From Macrostomum hystrix (Eukaryota > Platyhelminthes > Macrostomidae): a DNA stretch of 64,000 bases. The notes beneath the pieces are model-generated. The model was given only the letters and a program-made list of their open reading frames with translations. It did not search any database and was not told where the DNA came from. The stretch covers positions 26,937,001 to 27,001,000 of the forward strand of contig CATNEN010000001.1 of NCBI GenBank assembly GCA_950097015.1, read 5' to 3'. Positions 42,298 to 53,281 of the stretch are shown here, piece by piece. A program made the position numbers and the translations under genes. Positions within the stretch are counted from its first letter, which is position 1; every line of letters begins with the position of its first letter.

Positions 42298-45200
42298 ATG
42301 GCCAAGGTCGCGGCCATTGTGACTGTGCTTGGCCTGCTTTGCAGCGGCTTGCTCTGCGGCCTGTGCGCCAGAGCTGCTCACAGGAGAACCTTTCAAGGTT
42401 GGTCTGCTCTCAGTTTTATTCAGAATAATCATTTTTCAAGATCGCCTTTCTTAATCAGTGCTGGATTGACCGTGTTTCTTCTGATTTGGCTCCAGATCCC
42501 TGATCAATTCTCTGCCAGGTGTCAGATTGGGTGAAAATTGCACGCCCAGTTTTACCTGTTTCTAGTGACACGCTATGATGCACTTCAAAGTAGATCGCGT
42601 CCTTCATTTACCAGCTCTATTGTTCTATGCGTTACCGGATGCTTAACCAACTGCTTCACTTTTATTAAAAAGGCACATCTTTTCACTGTTGCCTCTGAAA
42701 AGGGGTTGTAGCACCGCACTCACGGCTAGACGGTCGGGGGTTCGATTCCTACTCCACTGGAATATGAGTCTGCATTGCTCCAGTTCACCCAGCTGTTGAA
42801 TAGGTAACAGCATCAGCTGGGGTAATTGAGTGTGGACGCAGTGCCCCCAGTCCATGGACTGAACAGCCGTACACAGCGAATCAGGTGCGCTTCAGTCTGT
42901 GCTGTCCGCTGTGAAAAGGCAGCAAGCAAGGTTGCAATGGGTGAAAGATTCCTACACACTCAATAAACTGACATTTTATCTAACACAAAGTTAAGCTGTG
43001 TTGTACCCGACCTCTCGGTGCCACCAGAGATCCGGCAACAGCTGGCCAACTGCGGCAGGTCCCACTTCGAGACGCCAGACGCCTTCGTCAACTGGCAGGA
43101 CACGGCCGCTCCCAATGGCCTCTTCAACGCCATGGCAGCCATGAGCGCCGATGCCGTCAATAAGCGAATAGTCGGCGGCGTGGCCTCCCGACGCGGCGAA
43201 TGGCCCTGGCTGGTGTCGCTAAGAAACGACAACCAGATGCTGCACGAGCTTTTCAACAAACTCTTCAAGGTGGGCGCAGTGACACTCTTTGACTGGAAAT
43301 TCTATATAGTATTTTACCTCGCTAACCTCGCTAAAAACTCCCGCAGATGAAGGTTCACGGCAAGCACTATTGCGGCGGCGTGCTCATCCATCCACAATGG
43401 GTGCTGTCTGCTAAGCACTGCTTCTCTAATAGCAATCTCGAATTTCTATCTAGAACGTGAGTCTATGCTCATCTTGAAACTGTTGAATGCAAATTTATTG
43501 TGTGAGTCTGTCTGCAAATATATTAGGTCGCTTATACAGTACAAAGACCCGTTGAACAATCTGCGCTTTAAGCAGCCCTTCAAACGTGACCCACTCTCAG
43601 GCTCCTCCTCGACTTGGAAGCCGACAGCCCCTGCGCCTGGACTGCCGTGGTTGGCGAGCACGAGATCGGGCGGCCCGATGACACGGAGCTGGAGCGGGCC
43701 ATCCGGCGAATCTACGTGGCCCCCAATGTGACAGGTGAGAGCCTCGGACCCCAATGTGACAGGTGAGAGCCTCGGTCCCCAATGTGACAGGTGAGAGCCT
43801 CGGGCCCCAATGTGACAGGTGAGAGCCTCGGACCCCAATGTGACAGGTGAGAGCCTCGGGCCCCAATGTGACAGGTGAGAGCCTCGGACCCCAATGTGAC
43901 AGGTGAGAGCCTCGGACCCCAATGTGACAGGTGAGAGCCTCGGACCCCAATGTGACAGGTGAGAGCCTCGGACCCCAATGTGACAGGTGAGAGCCTCGGT
44001 CCCCAATGTGACAGGTGAGAGCCTCGGGCCCCAATGTGACAGGTGAGAGCCTCGGTCCCCAATGTGACAGGTGAGAGCCTCGGTCCCCAATGTGACAGGT
44101 GAGAGCCTCGGGCCCCAATGTGACAGGTGAGAGCCTCGGACCCCAATGTGATAGGTGAGAGCCTCGGTCCCCAATGTGACAGGTGAGAGCCTCGGGCCCC
44201 AATGTGACAGGTGAGAGCCTCGGACCCCAATGTGACAGGTGAGAGCCTCGGGCCCCAATGTGACAGGTGAGAGCCTCGGACCCCAATGTGACAGGTGAGA
44301 GCTTCGGACCCCAATGTGACAGGTGAGAGCCTCGGTCCCCAATGTGACAGGTGAGAGCCTCGGTCCCCAATGTGACAGGTGAGAGCCTCGGACCCCAATG
44401 TGACAGGTGAGAGCCTCGGTCCCCAATGTGATAGGTGAGAGCCTCGGTCCCCAATGTGACAGGTGAGAGCGTCGGACCCCAATGTGACAGGTGAGAGCCT
44501 CGGGCCCCAATGTGACAGGTGAGAGCCTCGGTCCCCAATGTGATAGGTGAGAGCCTCGGTCCCCAATGTGACAGGTGAGAGCCTCGGGCCCCAATGTGAC
44601 AGGTGAGAGCCTCGGACCCCAATGTGACAGGTGAGAGCCTCGGGCCCCAATGTGACAGGTGAGAGCCTCGGGCCCCAATGTGACAGGTGAGAGCCTCGGG
44701 CCCCAATGTGACAGGTGAGAGCCTCGGGCCCCAATGTGACAGGTGAGAGCCTCGGGCCCCAATGTGACAGGTGAGAGCCTCGGACCCCATTCGAAAAGAG
44801 TGAGGTTTTTAAAGTGGTGTACTGCTCTCCAAAATTACATTTTTTACAAAAAATTTTCGGTCATTGTTCTGCTAGCTTTCCGTTACTACCTGTCTACTAC
44901 CTACACTACTACCTATGCTAAACTTCTGCTTACGTTTCCAAACAGTTTTTTTTTAAACTCTTTGTAAAGAAGTTCACAGAGTGGCTTGATTTCCTAGTTG
45001 CTAAGCAATCAAAATCAACTGCATCCGCGCTCGCATTATTACACTGACGCATCCGTTGGCGACATCGTGACAGGAAGCAATTTTTATGCCCATTCCGCTG
45101 ACTCCTGAGCACACACGCACACAGGTGTGTACATCTGCCCTGACTTTCTCATCGTCAGGCAGTGTACACTCTCCCTGTGCCTTGAAGGTTGGCCATCAAT

Positions 45201-47958
45201 GGTTTAAATTGCCCCTAAGCCGTCGCGTCTGCGCCCAAAAATCAATTGTGACTTCGCCAATCTAATTTCGCGCACCTGGTTTTACTAGTCGGACATGTCT
45301 CCGTGGATCCGGACCTCGCCCTGCTGCGCCTTCGCCGTCCCGTCGCCCTGTCGCGCTACGTTCGCCCGGCCTGCCTGCCAATCGAAAACAATCGACTGCC
45401 GACTGGCACGGAATGCATAGTGGCCGGCTGGGGCAAAATCAACTCAATGGGTGAGCGGCTGGTCGACTGCAATTTCACATCGAAACAGAATTTCAAAATC
45501 TGCGACCCGGGATTTTTTCACAAATTAACTGTTTCAGATCAGCAGCATTCGGAGAAGCTACTCCATGCCACTGTGAGAATTCACGATGAAGCTGAATGTA
45601 GCGCAGCCTATCAAAACGACTCCGTCAATCTGCAGCCAGGTGAGATCTGCGCCGCCGGTGAGGACTACTCAACCGATGCCTGCCAGGTGAGTTACAACTC
45701 TATGTGGTTCCCTACAATCGCAGCTACACATGCCACCAGTCTGAAAATGATCCCCACTGTCTATTATCCCTAAGACTTTGATCCCCACCGTCTATTATCC
45801 CTAAGACTTTGATCCCCACTGTCTATTGTCCCTAAGACTTTGATCCCCACCGTCTATTATCCCTAAGACTTTGATCCCCACTGTCTATTATCCCTAAGAC
45901 TTTGATCCTACTGTCTATTATCCCTAAGACTTTGATCCCCACCGTCTATTATCCCTAAGACTTTGATCCTACTGTCTATTATCCCTAAGACTTTGATCCC
46001 CACTGTCTATTATCCCTAAGACTTTGATCCCCACTGTCTATTATCCCTAAGACTTTGATCCCCACCGTCTATTGTCCCTAAGACTTTGATCCCCACCGTC
46101 TATTGTCCCTAAGACTTTGATCCCCACCGTCTATTATCCCTAAGACTTTGATCCCCACCGTCTATTATCCCTAAGACTTTGATCCCCACCGTCTATTATC
46201 CCTAAGACTTTGATCCCCACTGTCTATTATCCCTAAGACTTTGATCCTACTGTCTATTATCCCTAAGACTTTGATCCCCACCGTCTATTATCCCTAAGAC
46301 TTTGATCCTACTGTCTATTATCCCTAAGACTTTGATCCCCACTGTCTATTATCCCTAAGACTTTGATCCTACTGTCTATTATCCCTAAGACTTTGATCCC
46401 CACCGTCTATTGTCCCTAAGACTTTGATCCCCACCGTCTATTATCCCTAAGACTTTGATCCCCACTGTCTATTATCCCTAAGACTTTGATCCCCACCGTC
46501 TATTGTCCCTAAGACTTTGATCCCCACCGTCTATTATCCCTAAGACTTTGATCCTACTGTCTATTATCCCTAAGACTTTGATCCCCACCGTCTATTATCC
46601 CTAAGACTTTGATCCCCACCGTCTATTATCCCTAAGACTTTGATCCCCACCGTCTATTATCCCTAAGACTTTGATCCCCACCGTCTATTATCCCTAAGAC
46701 TTTGATCCTACTGTCTATTATCCCTAAGACTTTGATCCCCACCGTCTATTATCCCTAAGACTTTGATCCTACTGTCTATTATCCCTAAGACTTTGATCCC
46801 CACTGTCTATTATCCCTAAGACTTTGATCCTACTGTCTATTATCCCTAAGACTTTGATCCCCACCGTCTATTGTCCCTAAGACTTTGATCCCCACCGTCT
46901 ATTATCCCTAAGACTTTGATCCCCACTGTCTATTATCCCTAAGACTTTGATCCCCACCGTCTATTGTCCCTAAGACTTTGATCCCCACCGTCTATTATCC
47001 CTAAGACTTTGATCCTACTGTCTATTATCCCTAAGACTTTGATCCCCACCGTCTATTATCCCTAAGACTTTGATCCCCACCGTCTATTATCCCTAAGACT
47101 TTGATCCCCACCGTCTATTATCCCTAAGACTTTGATCCCCACTGTCTATTATCCCTAAGACTTTGATCCCCACCGTCTATTGTCCCTAAGACTTTGATCC
47201 CCACCGTCTATTATCCCTAAGACTTTGATCCTACTGTCTATTATCCCTAAGACTTTGATCCCCACCGTCTATTATCCCTAAGACTTTGATCCCCACCGTC
47301 TATTATCCCTAAGACTTTGATCCCCACCGTCTATTATCCCTAAGACTTTGATCCGCACCGTCTATTATCCCTAAGACTTTGATCCCCACTGTCTATTATC
47401 CCTAAGACTTTGATCCTACTATCTACACCGTCTATTATCCCTAAGACTTTGATCCTACTGTCTATTATCCCTAAGACTTTGATCCTACTGTCTACACCGT
47501 CTATTATCCCTAAGACTTTGATCCTACTGTCTATTATCCCTAAGACTTTGATCCCTACTGTCTATTATCCCTAAGACTTTGATCCCCACTGTCTATTATC
47601 CCTAAGACTTTGATCCTACTATCTACACCGTCTATTATCCCTAAGACTTTGATCCTACTGTCTACACTGTCTATTATCCCTAAGACTTTGATCCTACTGT
47701 CTACACTGTCTATAATCCCTAAGCTATGATCCCCACTGGGGATAACTGCTGACAGTATTGTAAGCATAGCGCCCATCCAACTTGTTTCAGTTCGACAGCG
47801 GAGGCCCGCTAATGTGCCAGCAGCGTGGCCGATGGACTGTGTCGGGCATTGTGTCTCGCGGTCGCGACTGCGCCCAACGCGGCTTTCCTGGAATCTACGC
47901 CAATGTGTCCGCCAGCATCGACTGGATCGCTCAAGTCCTGCATCACCATCAGATGTGA
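42298..47958 (+). CDS. Secreted trypsin-like serine protease, seven exons
   Basis: Exons: 42298-42397, 43028-43269, 43347-43456, 43601-43734, 45289-45450, 45538-45686, 47791-47958. All have GT-AG boundaries and consistent phases, giving 354 residues. A signal peptide (about 1-27) is followed by a propeptide, then cleavage at Arg80 before IVGG (81-84). The catalytic residues are His138 (in SAKHC, usually TAAHC), Asp204 (DLALL) and Ser302. Asp296, six before the serine, predicts trypsin-like cleavage after Lys/Arg. The residue before Asp-Ser-Gly-Gly is Phe300 where nearly all family members have glycine, which may disturb the oxyanion hole. Introns 4 and 6 are mostly minisatellite. The protein is probably an extracellular digestive or regulatory protease; the substrate is unknown. 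Confidence 0.93.
42697..42900 (+). repeat. tRNA-derived SINE in intron 1 of the protease gene
   Basis: The head contains an A-box-like stretch (TGTAGCACCGCACTC) and a clear B box (GGTTCGATTCC) about 35 bases on, as in a tRNA promoter. It is followed by a CTCCACTGG block, a GCATTGCTCCAGTTCACCC block, an AGCTGGGGTAATTGAG block and a CAGTCCATGGACTGAACAG tail. It is the most complete of three copies, with a deletion in the body compared with the copy at 4084. Confidence 0.75.
43721..44788 (+). repeat. 28-bp minisatellite made of exon end plus splice donor
   Basis: About 38 units filling the start of intron 4. Each unit repeats the last coding bases of exon 4 and its donor (AATGTGACAG|GTGAGAG), followed by CCTCGGNCCCC. 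The first unit overlaps the true exon-intron junction at 43734/43735. Units differ mainly at one base (GGACCCC, GGGCCCC or GGTCCCC), with a rare GTGATAG variant that lacks the donor. Open frames on the minus strand of up to 438 codons are a by-product. Confidence 0.95.
45085..45245 (+). repeat. Dispersed repeat family R2 (copy in protease intron 4)
   Basis: Aligns with 57935-58100. Shared blocks are ACATCTGCCCTGACTTTCTC and ATCGTCAGGCAGTGTA (a short hairpin CTGCCCTGAC...GTCAGGCAG), then GGTTGGCC, AAATTGC, AAGCC and CTGCGCCC. It probably belongs to a SINE or MITE family whose ends I cannot set. Confidence 0.6.
45745..47735 (+). repeat. 31-bp minisatellite in intron 6 of the protease gene
   Basis: About 2 kb of units built from GATCCCCACCGTCTATTATC plus CCTAAGACTTT. 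A shorter variant replaces GATCCCCACCGT with GATCCTACTGT. Blocks of several units recur in the same order (the segment near 45900-46550 is echoed near 46690-47020), which indicates multi-unit duplication. The array ends just before the acceptor of exon 7. Confidence 0.95.
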
Positions 47959-48080
47959 AGGCAGCCGACCTGCTGGGATAAAACTAACTGAATAGTTTTT
48001 GAGAACACTTACAAGAAACTGCTCCCATTTGCCCTGGATTTCAGAAGCAAATTTGAGAACTTTTGATTGCCCAAGATAAT

Positions 48081-48086
48081 AATAAA
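48081..48086 (+). terminator. Polyadenylation signal of the protease gene
   Basis: AATAAA about 123 bases after the stop codon at 47956-47958, in an AT-rich 3' flank. It is the first canonical signal downstream. Confidence 0.65.
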
Positions 48087-48184
48087 CACGCTTTGGCGAT
48101 TACAGAAGTTTTTCTGAAGAACTTTGTGATAACTACTCATTCATTGAAGGAAATATCTGTTTTTATTCTGCTTTCTCGTTTGAT

Positions 48185-49048
48185 CCTTTGTCTCTGAACC
48201 CCTGCCTCTTTGATCCCCAGTGCCTCTTACCCCCAGCCTCTTTGATCCCAGTGTCTCTTACCCCTGCCTCTTTGATCCCCAGTGTCTCTTACCCCCTGCC
48301 TCTTTGATCCCCAGTGTCTCTTACCCCTGCCTCTTTGATCCCCAGTGTCTCTTACCGCCTGCCTCTTTGATCCCAGTGTATCTTACCCCCTGCCTCTTTG
48401 ATCCCCAGTGTATCTTACCCCCTGCCTCTTTGATCCCAGTGTCTCTATGATCCCCTGCCTCTTTGATCCCAGTGTCTCTCACCCCCTGCCTCTTGATCCC
48501 CAGTGTCTCTATGATCCCCTGTCTCTATGATACCCTGTCTCTATGATCCCCTGTCTCTTTGATCCCAGTGTCTATGCTCCCCTGTCTCTATGATCCCCAC
48601 CGTCTCTATCTATGATCCCCACCGTCTCTATCTATGATCCCCACCGTCTCTATCTATGATCCCCACCGTCTCTATCTATGATCCCCACCGTCTCTATCTA
48701 TGATCCCCACCGTCTCTATCTATGATCCCCACCGTCATCTATGATCCCCACCGTCTCTATCTATGATCCCCACCGTCTCTATCTATGATCCCCACCGTCA
48801 TCTATGATCCCCACCGTCTCTATCTATGATCCCCACCGTCATCTATGATCCCCACCGTCTCTATCTATGATCCCCACCGTCTCTATCTATGATCCCCACC
48901 GTCTCTATCTATGATCCCCACCGTCATCTATGATCCCCACCGTCTCTATCTATGATCCCCACCGTCTATATCTATGATCCCCACCGTCTCTATCTATGAT
49001 CCCCACCGTCTCTATCTATGATCCCCACTGTCTCAATCTATGATCCCA
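48185..49048 (+). repeat. GATCCCC minisatellites downstream of the protease gene
   Basis: Two adjoining arrays. 48185-48590 has irregular units of CTCTTTGATCCCCAGTGTCT type. 48590-49048 has regular 22-bp units made of TCTATCTA plus TGATCCCCACCGTC, with a shorter variant lacking CTCTAT. The GATCCCCACCGTC core is the same as in intron 6, so related arrays stand on both sides of exon 7. The right edge joins directly to the aminopeptidase fragment. Confidence 0.92.
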
Positions 49049-49053
49049 CCGAG

Positions 49054-49590
49054 CCCGTCTGCTCGATGACAGCTTCTCTCTGGCCAGCGCAGGCTACCTG
49101 GACTACAGCGTTCCGCTCAACATGACCAAGTACTTGAAGAGAGAGACCCACTTGGCTCCGTGGCAGTCGGCCATGTTGAAGATGAGCTACCTGTACTTGA
49201 TGCTACACCGACAGTCTCCGGAGTACGGTCCTCTGAGTGCCTACATGCGCGACCTGCTCGAAGGTGCCTTGAACGACGTCGGACTCGACAACAAGGACAA
49301 CGAGACGCACCTCACCCGACTGAAGCGAGAGCTCATCGTCTCATCGGCCTGCCTGTACGGTGTGCGAGTTTGCAAGGTTGATCTTTTACATTGTGAGAAA
49401 TCTGGAGAGTTTCAACACCAAGCAGAAACTGGAGGAGATAAAGCGATTCCAGTAGCGGCACAAAGACACCGTCAGAACTGCGTCTCGAGCGTTGAAGCTG
49501 GCCCTGGAGAATGTGCGGATCAATGTGAAGTGGATGAAAAGCAATCTGCCTTCGCTAAGGTCCTGGCTGGCTGAGCATGCGAATCGATTG
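49054..49590 (+). pseudogene. Truncated copy of the M1 aminopeptidase-like gene
   Basis: From GAGCCCGTCTgCTCGATGAC onward this plus-strand segment matches the C-terminal domain of the minus-strand gene at 24256-27195 with high nucleotide identity (about 100 codons, from R-L-L-D-D-S-F-S-L to S-S-A-C-L-Y-G-V-R). It then skips a large part of the C-terminal domain and resumes in another frame with matches to the last 60 or so codons (V-R-I-N-V-K-W-M-K, R-S-W-L-A-E). No start, no peptidase domain and an internal stop make it a pseudogene. It lies in inverted orientation and about 22 kb away. Confidence 0.88.
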
Positions 49591-50435
49591 TGATGCTATT
49601 ACCTAAAAGCCTAGTTGGAGTAATTTTAAGGCTTTACTAACTTCTTAGAGAATAACTAAATTGTGCTTTTGAAAAGAAAGATTTTTTGAGCATAGCTATA
49701 AGCGTTATTCGATTCAAATCTACATAAAAACTGTTCGAGCATTGTGCAGCTTGAGAGGAAAATCATAATTACGGGTGGCGCAAGGGGTTTGGATGTACGT
49801 TGGCGTTTACTTAGAGTAGCGATCTAAGAAATATCATGCATTGCTAAAGTTGTGACAGCGCAATTACATTTGCTAAAACGGCCCCATGTCTCAAAAGCCA
49901 TAAATTCTATGGACTGGTGCTACGAGTTTCTCTGTCGTCAAATCATTTTCGCTACTGAATGAATGTCTCCGCATGCCACAATCGCAAACAAGTTTTTCGT
50001 AAACTTCTGTAACCTCAACGAGAGCTAAAGCAAATGAATTTTTGAAACACTTTTAGATGCGGCTTTTTACGGCTGCCTCGTAAAAAGGAGTGGCTTGTGA
50101 GTAACTTTTCTAGTCAAGCCCAGAGCACGTAAGGTTTGTTCAAAATAACTTTCTGAAACGAGACTCTCTGTCATCATGGCTCAGGAAATAACTTGCAAGC
50201 TTTGAAAATTGCCGGAATGGATCAACATCCTGAGATACGTTCACTGCAGACCGAGTCTCAGCCCTGTCCACCTGTTTTGGCTCTTGTTTTTTGCTCCTAA
50301 GTCACCTAAAACTTGAGAAGATTTTATTTAAACTACAAAAATATATAAACTTTAAAATTCTGAAAAATTTGCAGTGTTATAAAAAACGAATAGATTTATC
50401 AGATGCATCAGCTACTCGCCGGTACACAAATATTT
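49591..50435. other. Intergenic sequence, nothing recognised
   Basis: No gene, repeat or RNA signal that I can support between the aminopeptidase fragment and minisatellite array E. Confidence 0.4.
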
Positions 50436-50840
50436 ATAGTCTCAGCCACACAGGTAGTAGTCTCAGCCACACAGGTAGTAGTCTCAGCCACACAGGTAGT
50501 AGTCTCAGCCACACAGGTAGTAGTCTCAGCCACACGGGTAGTAGTCTCAGCCACACAGGTAGTAGTCTCAGCCACACAGGTAGTAGTCTCAGCCACACGG
50601 GTAGTAGTCTCAGCCACACAGGTAGTAGTCTCAGCCACACAGGTAGTAGTCTCAGCCACACAGGTAGTAGTCTCAGCCACACAGGTAGTAGTCTCAGCCA
50701 CACAGGTAGTAGTCTCAGCCACACAGGTAGTAGTCTCAGCCACACAGGTAGTAGTCTCAGCCACACAGGTAGTAGTCTCAGCCACACAGGTAGTAGTCTC
50801 AGCCACACAGGTAGTAGTCTCAGCCACACAGGTAGTAGTC
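50436..50840 (-). repeat. 21-bp minisatellite array E, downstream of WSC gene 3
   Basis: About 19 units of the 21-bp family in the orientation of WSC gene 3, beginning immediately after its stop codon. It is more homogeneous than arrays A and C and lacks the TATATA-bearing variant. Confidence 0.95.
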
Positions 50841-51681
50841 TCAGCCTCGCATGTAGTATTCTCCAGCTGAGCTGCTCAGGCTGGCAGGCGGGTAGGCGAA
50901 CCTGAGCAGGTGACACATCTGCAGCTGCTCAGAGAAGATGACGGCTTGGCACTGGGCTCGTGCATGGCACAAGGCTACGCAGTGGATCCTGGATGTTGCT
51001 TCTCTGGTCCAGAAGGTCTGATTGGCGATGACAGTCAGGCTAGGCAGTTGGGTCTTGATGAAGAAGGCCTTATCTGAAACGCAGACTTAGTTTCAATAAT
51101 TATTTGCGGAATTAGGTAAGGCGCCTATCTTTTTCAGGGCTTTAGCACAGCTACGTCGCTACATAGAGATCATCTGATTTTTAGGAAATTTCCCAAGAAA
51201 GATTTCAAAAGCCTGGTGCTTTTTAGACGAGCATGTGGCGCTCGAGAGCTCTGAGGTCAAACTGTTTTACACCCAGCTCACTTGGGTAGGTCTGTGCAAA
51301 CACGGAGTTCCGGTTGCTGCCTCCGCACACCTGAGTTGAATTTCCTGAGCAGGCCAAGTTGCAGCTAGACTCACTGGCTGCTCCGTAGTGACTGTAGGAG
51401 CTGCCACAATAGCACTCATGATAGTACTGCAATCCGAAGTAAGGGAATCCTCCAACTGAGCAGACATTGCTGCAGAGCTCGTGCGTCATGCTGGAGTCGC
51501 TGCGCACGCCGTCGATGTGGTTGTAGGCGAACTCGCCCAGCATTGTCACTCCGTCCAGCCCATTCAAAGCTCTGGCGCTTGAATAATTGTCAATGAAGCA
51601 ACCGATGTAGGAGAACTGAGCCACCCTGGCAGCAGCGACAGCCAGGACAGCGCAGCTGACGACGGAGGCCAGAGCTCTCAT
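50841..51681 (-). CDS. Secreted WSC-domain protein 3 (two exons)
   Basis: Exon 1 is complement 51282-51681 and exon 2 is complement 50841-51073, joined in phase 1 (donor A|GTGAGC, acceptor TTTCAG) to give 210 residues. The signal peptide is about residues 1-19 (LASVVSCAVLAVAAA). The WSC domain follows with YIGCFIDN, the GGFPYFGLQYY block, ECYCG and VCGGSNRNSVF. Exon 2 gives a PAN-like module (IHCVALC, C, QMCHLL) ending EYYMRG-stop. Exon 1 has exactly the same length (400 bases) as in WSC gene 1, so the three genes are recent paralogues sharing one architecture. The proposed role, extracellular carbohydrate binding, is inferred from the WSC family. Confidence 0.9.
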
Positions 51682-51765
51682 CGTGTGAGCTTAACTAGTC
51701 ACGTATTTTACTTTTACTTTTCGAGTCTTCTAGAGCTAGTTACCAGCTTGGACTCGATCTAACTT

Positions 51766-51773
51766 TATTTATA
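51766..51773 (-). promoter_or_regulatory. TATA box of WSC gene 3
   Basis: TATAAATA on the minus strand, about 85 bases upstream of the ATG. An ATTGG (inverted CCAAT) motif sits further upstream near 51815, the same order as in WSC gene 2. Confidence 0.7.
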
Positions 51774-51995
51774 GTTGGGTGGATGTAAGGGCTGGTTCGA
51801 TGCATGTTCATTCGACCAATCAGAATGCAGCAGTTTCTACGAGCTTAGCACCACCTTCTTGGTCACATTTGAGCTAGATGATAGGTAAAGACTCTTCGAA
51901 GAAAGGATTCAAACTCGTTAAAAAGCTTGCCACCATTGAGCCTTAAAAAAAGTCAATTGGGAAGCGACAGGTGAGCTGAAGGGACAGGTGAGCTT

Positions 51996-52160
51996 ATGTG
52001 GCTGAGACTACTACCTGTGTGGCTGAGACTACTACCTGTGTGGCTGAGACTACTACCTGTGTGGCTGAGACTACTACCTGTGTGGCTGAGACTGCTACCT
52101 GTGTGGCTGAGACTACTACCTGTGTGGCTGAGACTACTACCTGTGTGGCTGAGACTACTG
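51996..52160 (+). repeat. 21-bp minisatellite array F, upstream of WSC gene 3
   Basis: Eight nearly perfect units of the 21-bp family in the opposite orientation to array E, about 320 bases upstream of WSC gene 3. No WSC exon adjoins it, so the unit has moved or been copied away from its gene. Confidence 0.95.
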
Positions 52161-53281
52161 ATTTTTCCAGCTGGGTGAAATAATCTGACTACTGTCGTCA
52201 GATTGATGCGCCTGTACCCGCAGCCTGACTGCAGCTATTAATAATATTATAGTGGAAATTTACAAGTTTCGACGTTTTTGAGATAAAGTTTTTAAAGCAG
52301 CCATTAATTGTTACTCAATGACGCACGGATTCAAGGAACTTTGCATCTAATATACTCGTGTGTAGAACAGAAACTGGCAGCGAAATGTCTTTCTTCACGC
52401 CTAATGCGAACGCTATCCTGCTCTTAGCTCTCTGAGTACGCACCGAAGAATTGCTCTGCTGAGATTAAGCCAGTTTTCACAAGTCTTTGTTTCTCGGAAT
52501 TTTGTTCAGCTACAGTCAGCGGTAGAAAAATGTATATTTTCTAATCAGTGTTGCTCTCAGTGAACAAGTAAAGAAGGTTTGATAACCAAAAGTAAGGCAC
52601 TATCTTGTAGGACGGAGCAGGATTATAGCTAAACGCTAACTAACAGTGGCTAGATTAACTGGGTGCACTTTTACGGCATAGCGGTTACAACAAACTGGCT
52701 AAAAAGGATCGTGTACAGACAGAAAGCATCTACAATTACGCAGAAAAAGTCAAAGTACTGCAGGCTTCGTTAAATTGGCTAGTTGTCAAGAGAATCAGGT
52801 GGAGTCTTGGCTAAAAATTCATTTTGAGTACAACAGACCGAAAAAAAGACTGCAAAACCGGCGCCATACTACTCGCAAACTGCTCCAGATAAGTAGAGCG
52901 TTACGAGTGCGGAGTCTTAAAAACAGAATTGAAGTACCTCTGGCTGTAGATTGTGTCTTGGATAATAAAAGCAACTCATTGATAACAAAAAGCAAAACAA
53001 TAAAATTGCAACTTTTAGAATCTGGTCGGTCGAACGCTAAAATAAACGATCGGTTAAGATAATTAGCAAAAACGCAAAGCAAATCACAATGCAAAACTGC
53101 AGGCATTTAGCAGTTAAGAAACTGTCTGTTTTTAGAGTAAAACAAAAACATTAAAAAATTCAGAGTTCAAATCAGGGATGCAAAAAATCTAAGCAGAAGA
53201 AAACTCAAAGGAAAAACTGAGAGGAATTGAGATTAGGAAGCGACATAAAACCCGATTAAAGTGCATTGTACATTGTCACGG
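52161..53281. other. Intergenic sequence upstream of the kinesin 3' end, no gene seen
   Basis: AT-rich sequence. The frames at 52775-53106 on both strands have no domain. It includes the likely 3' UTR side of the kinesin gene; no clear AATAAA on the minus strand could be assigned with confidence. Confidence 0.4.

Noticed and set aside
43446-44790. Minus-strand frames of 340-438 codons over the 28-bp array
   Set aside because: Periodic by-product of the splice-donor minisatellite; the plus-strand protease gene explains the sequence.
45745-47735. CCCTAA motifs as an interstitial telomere
   Set aside because: CCCTAA occurs once per 31-bp unit and never in direct tandem, so it is part of the minisatellite and not telomeric DNA.
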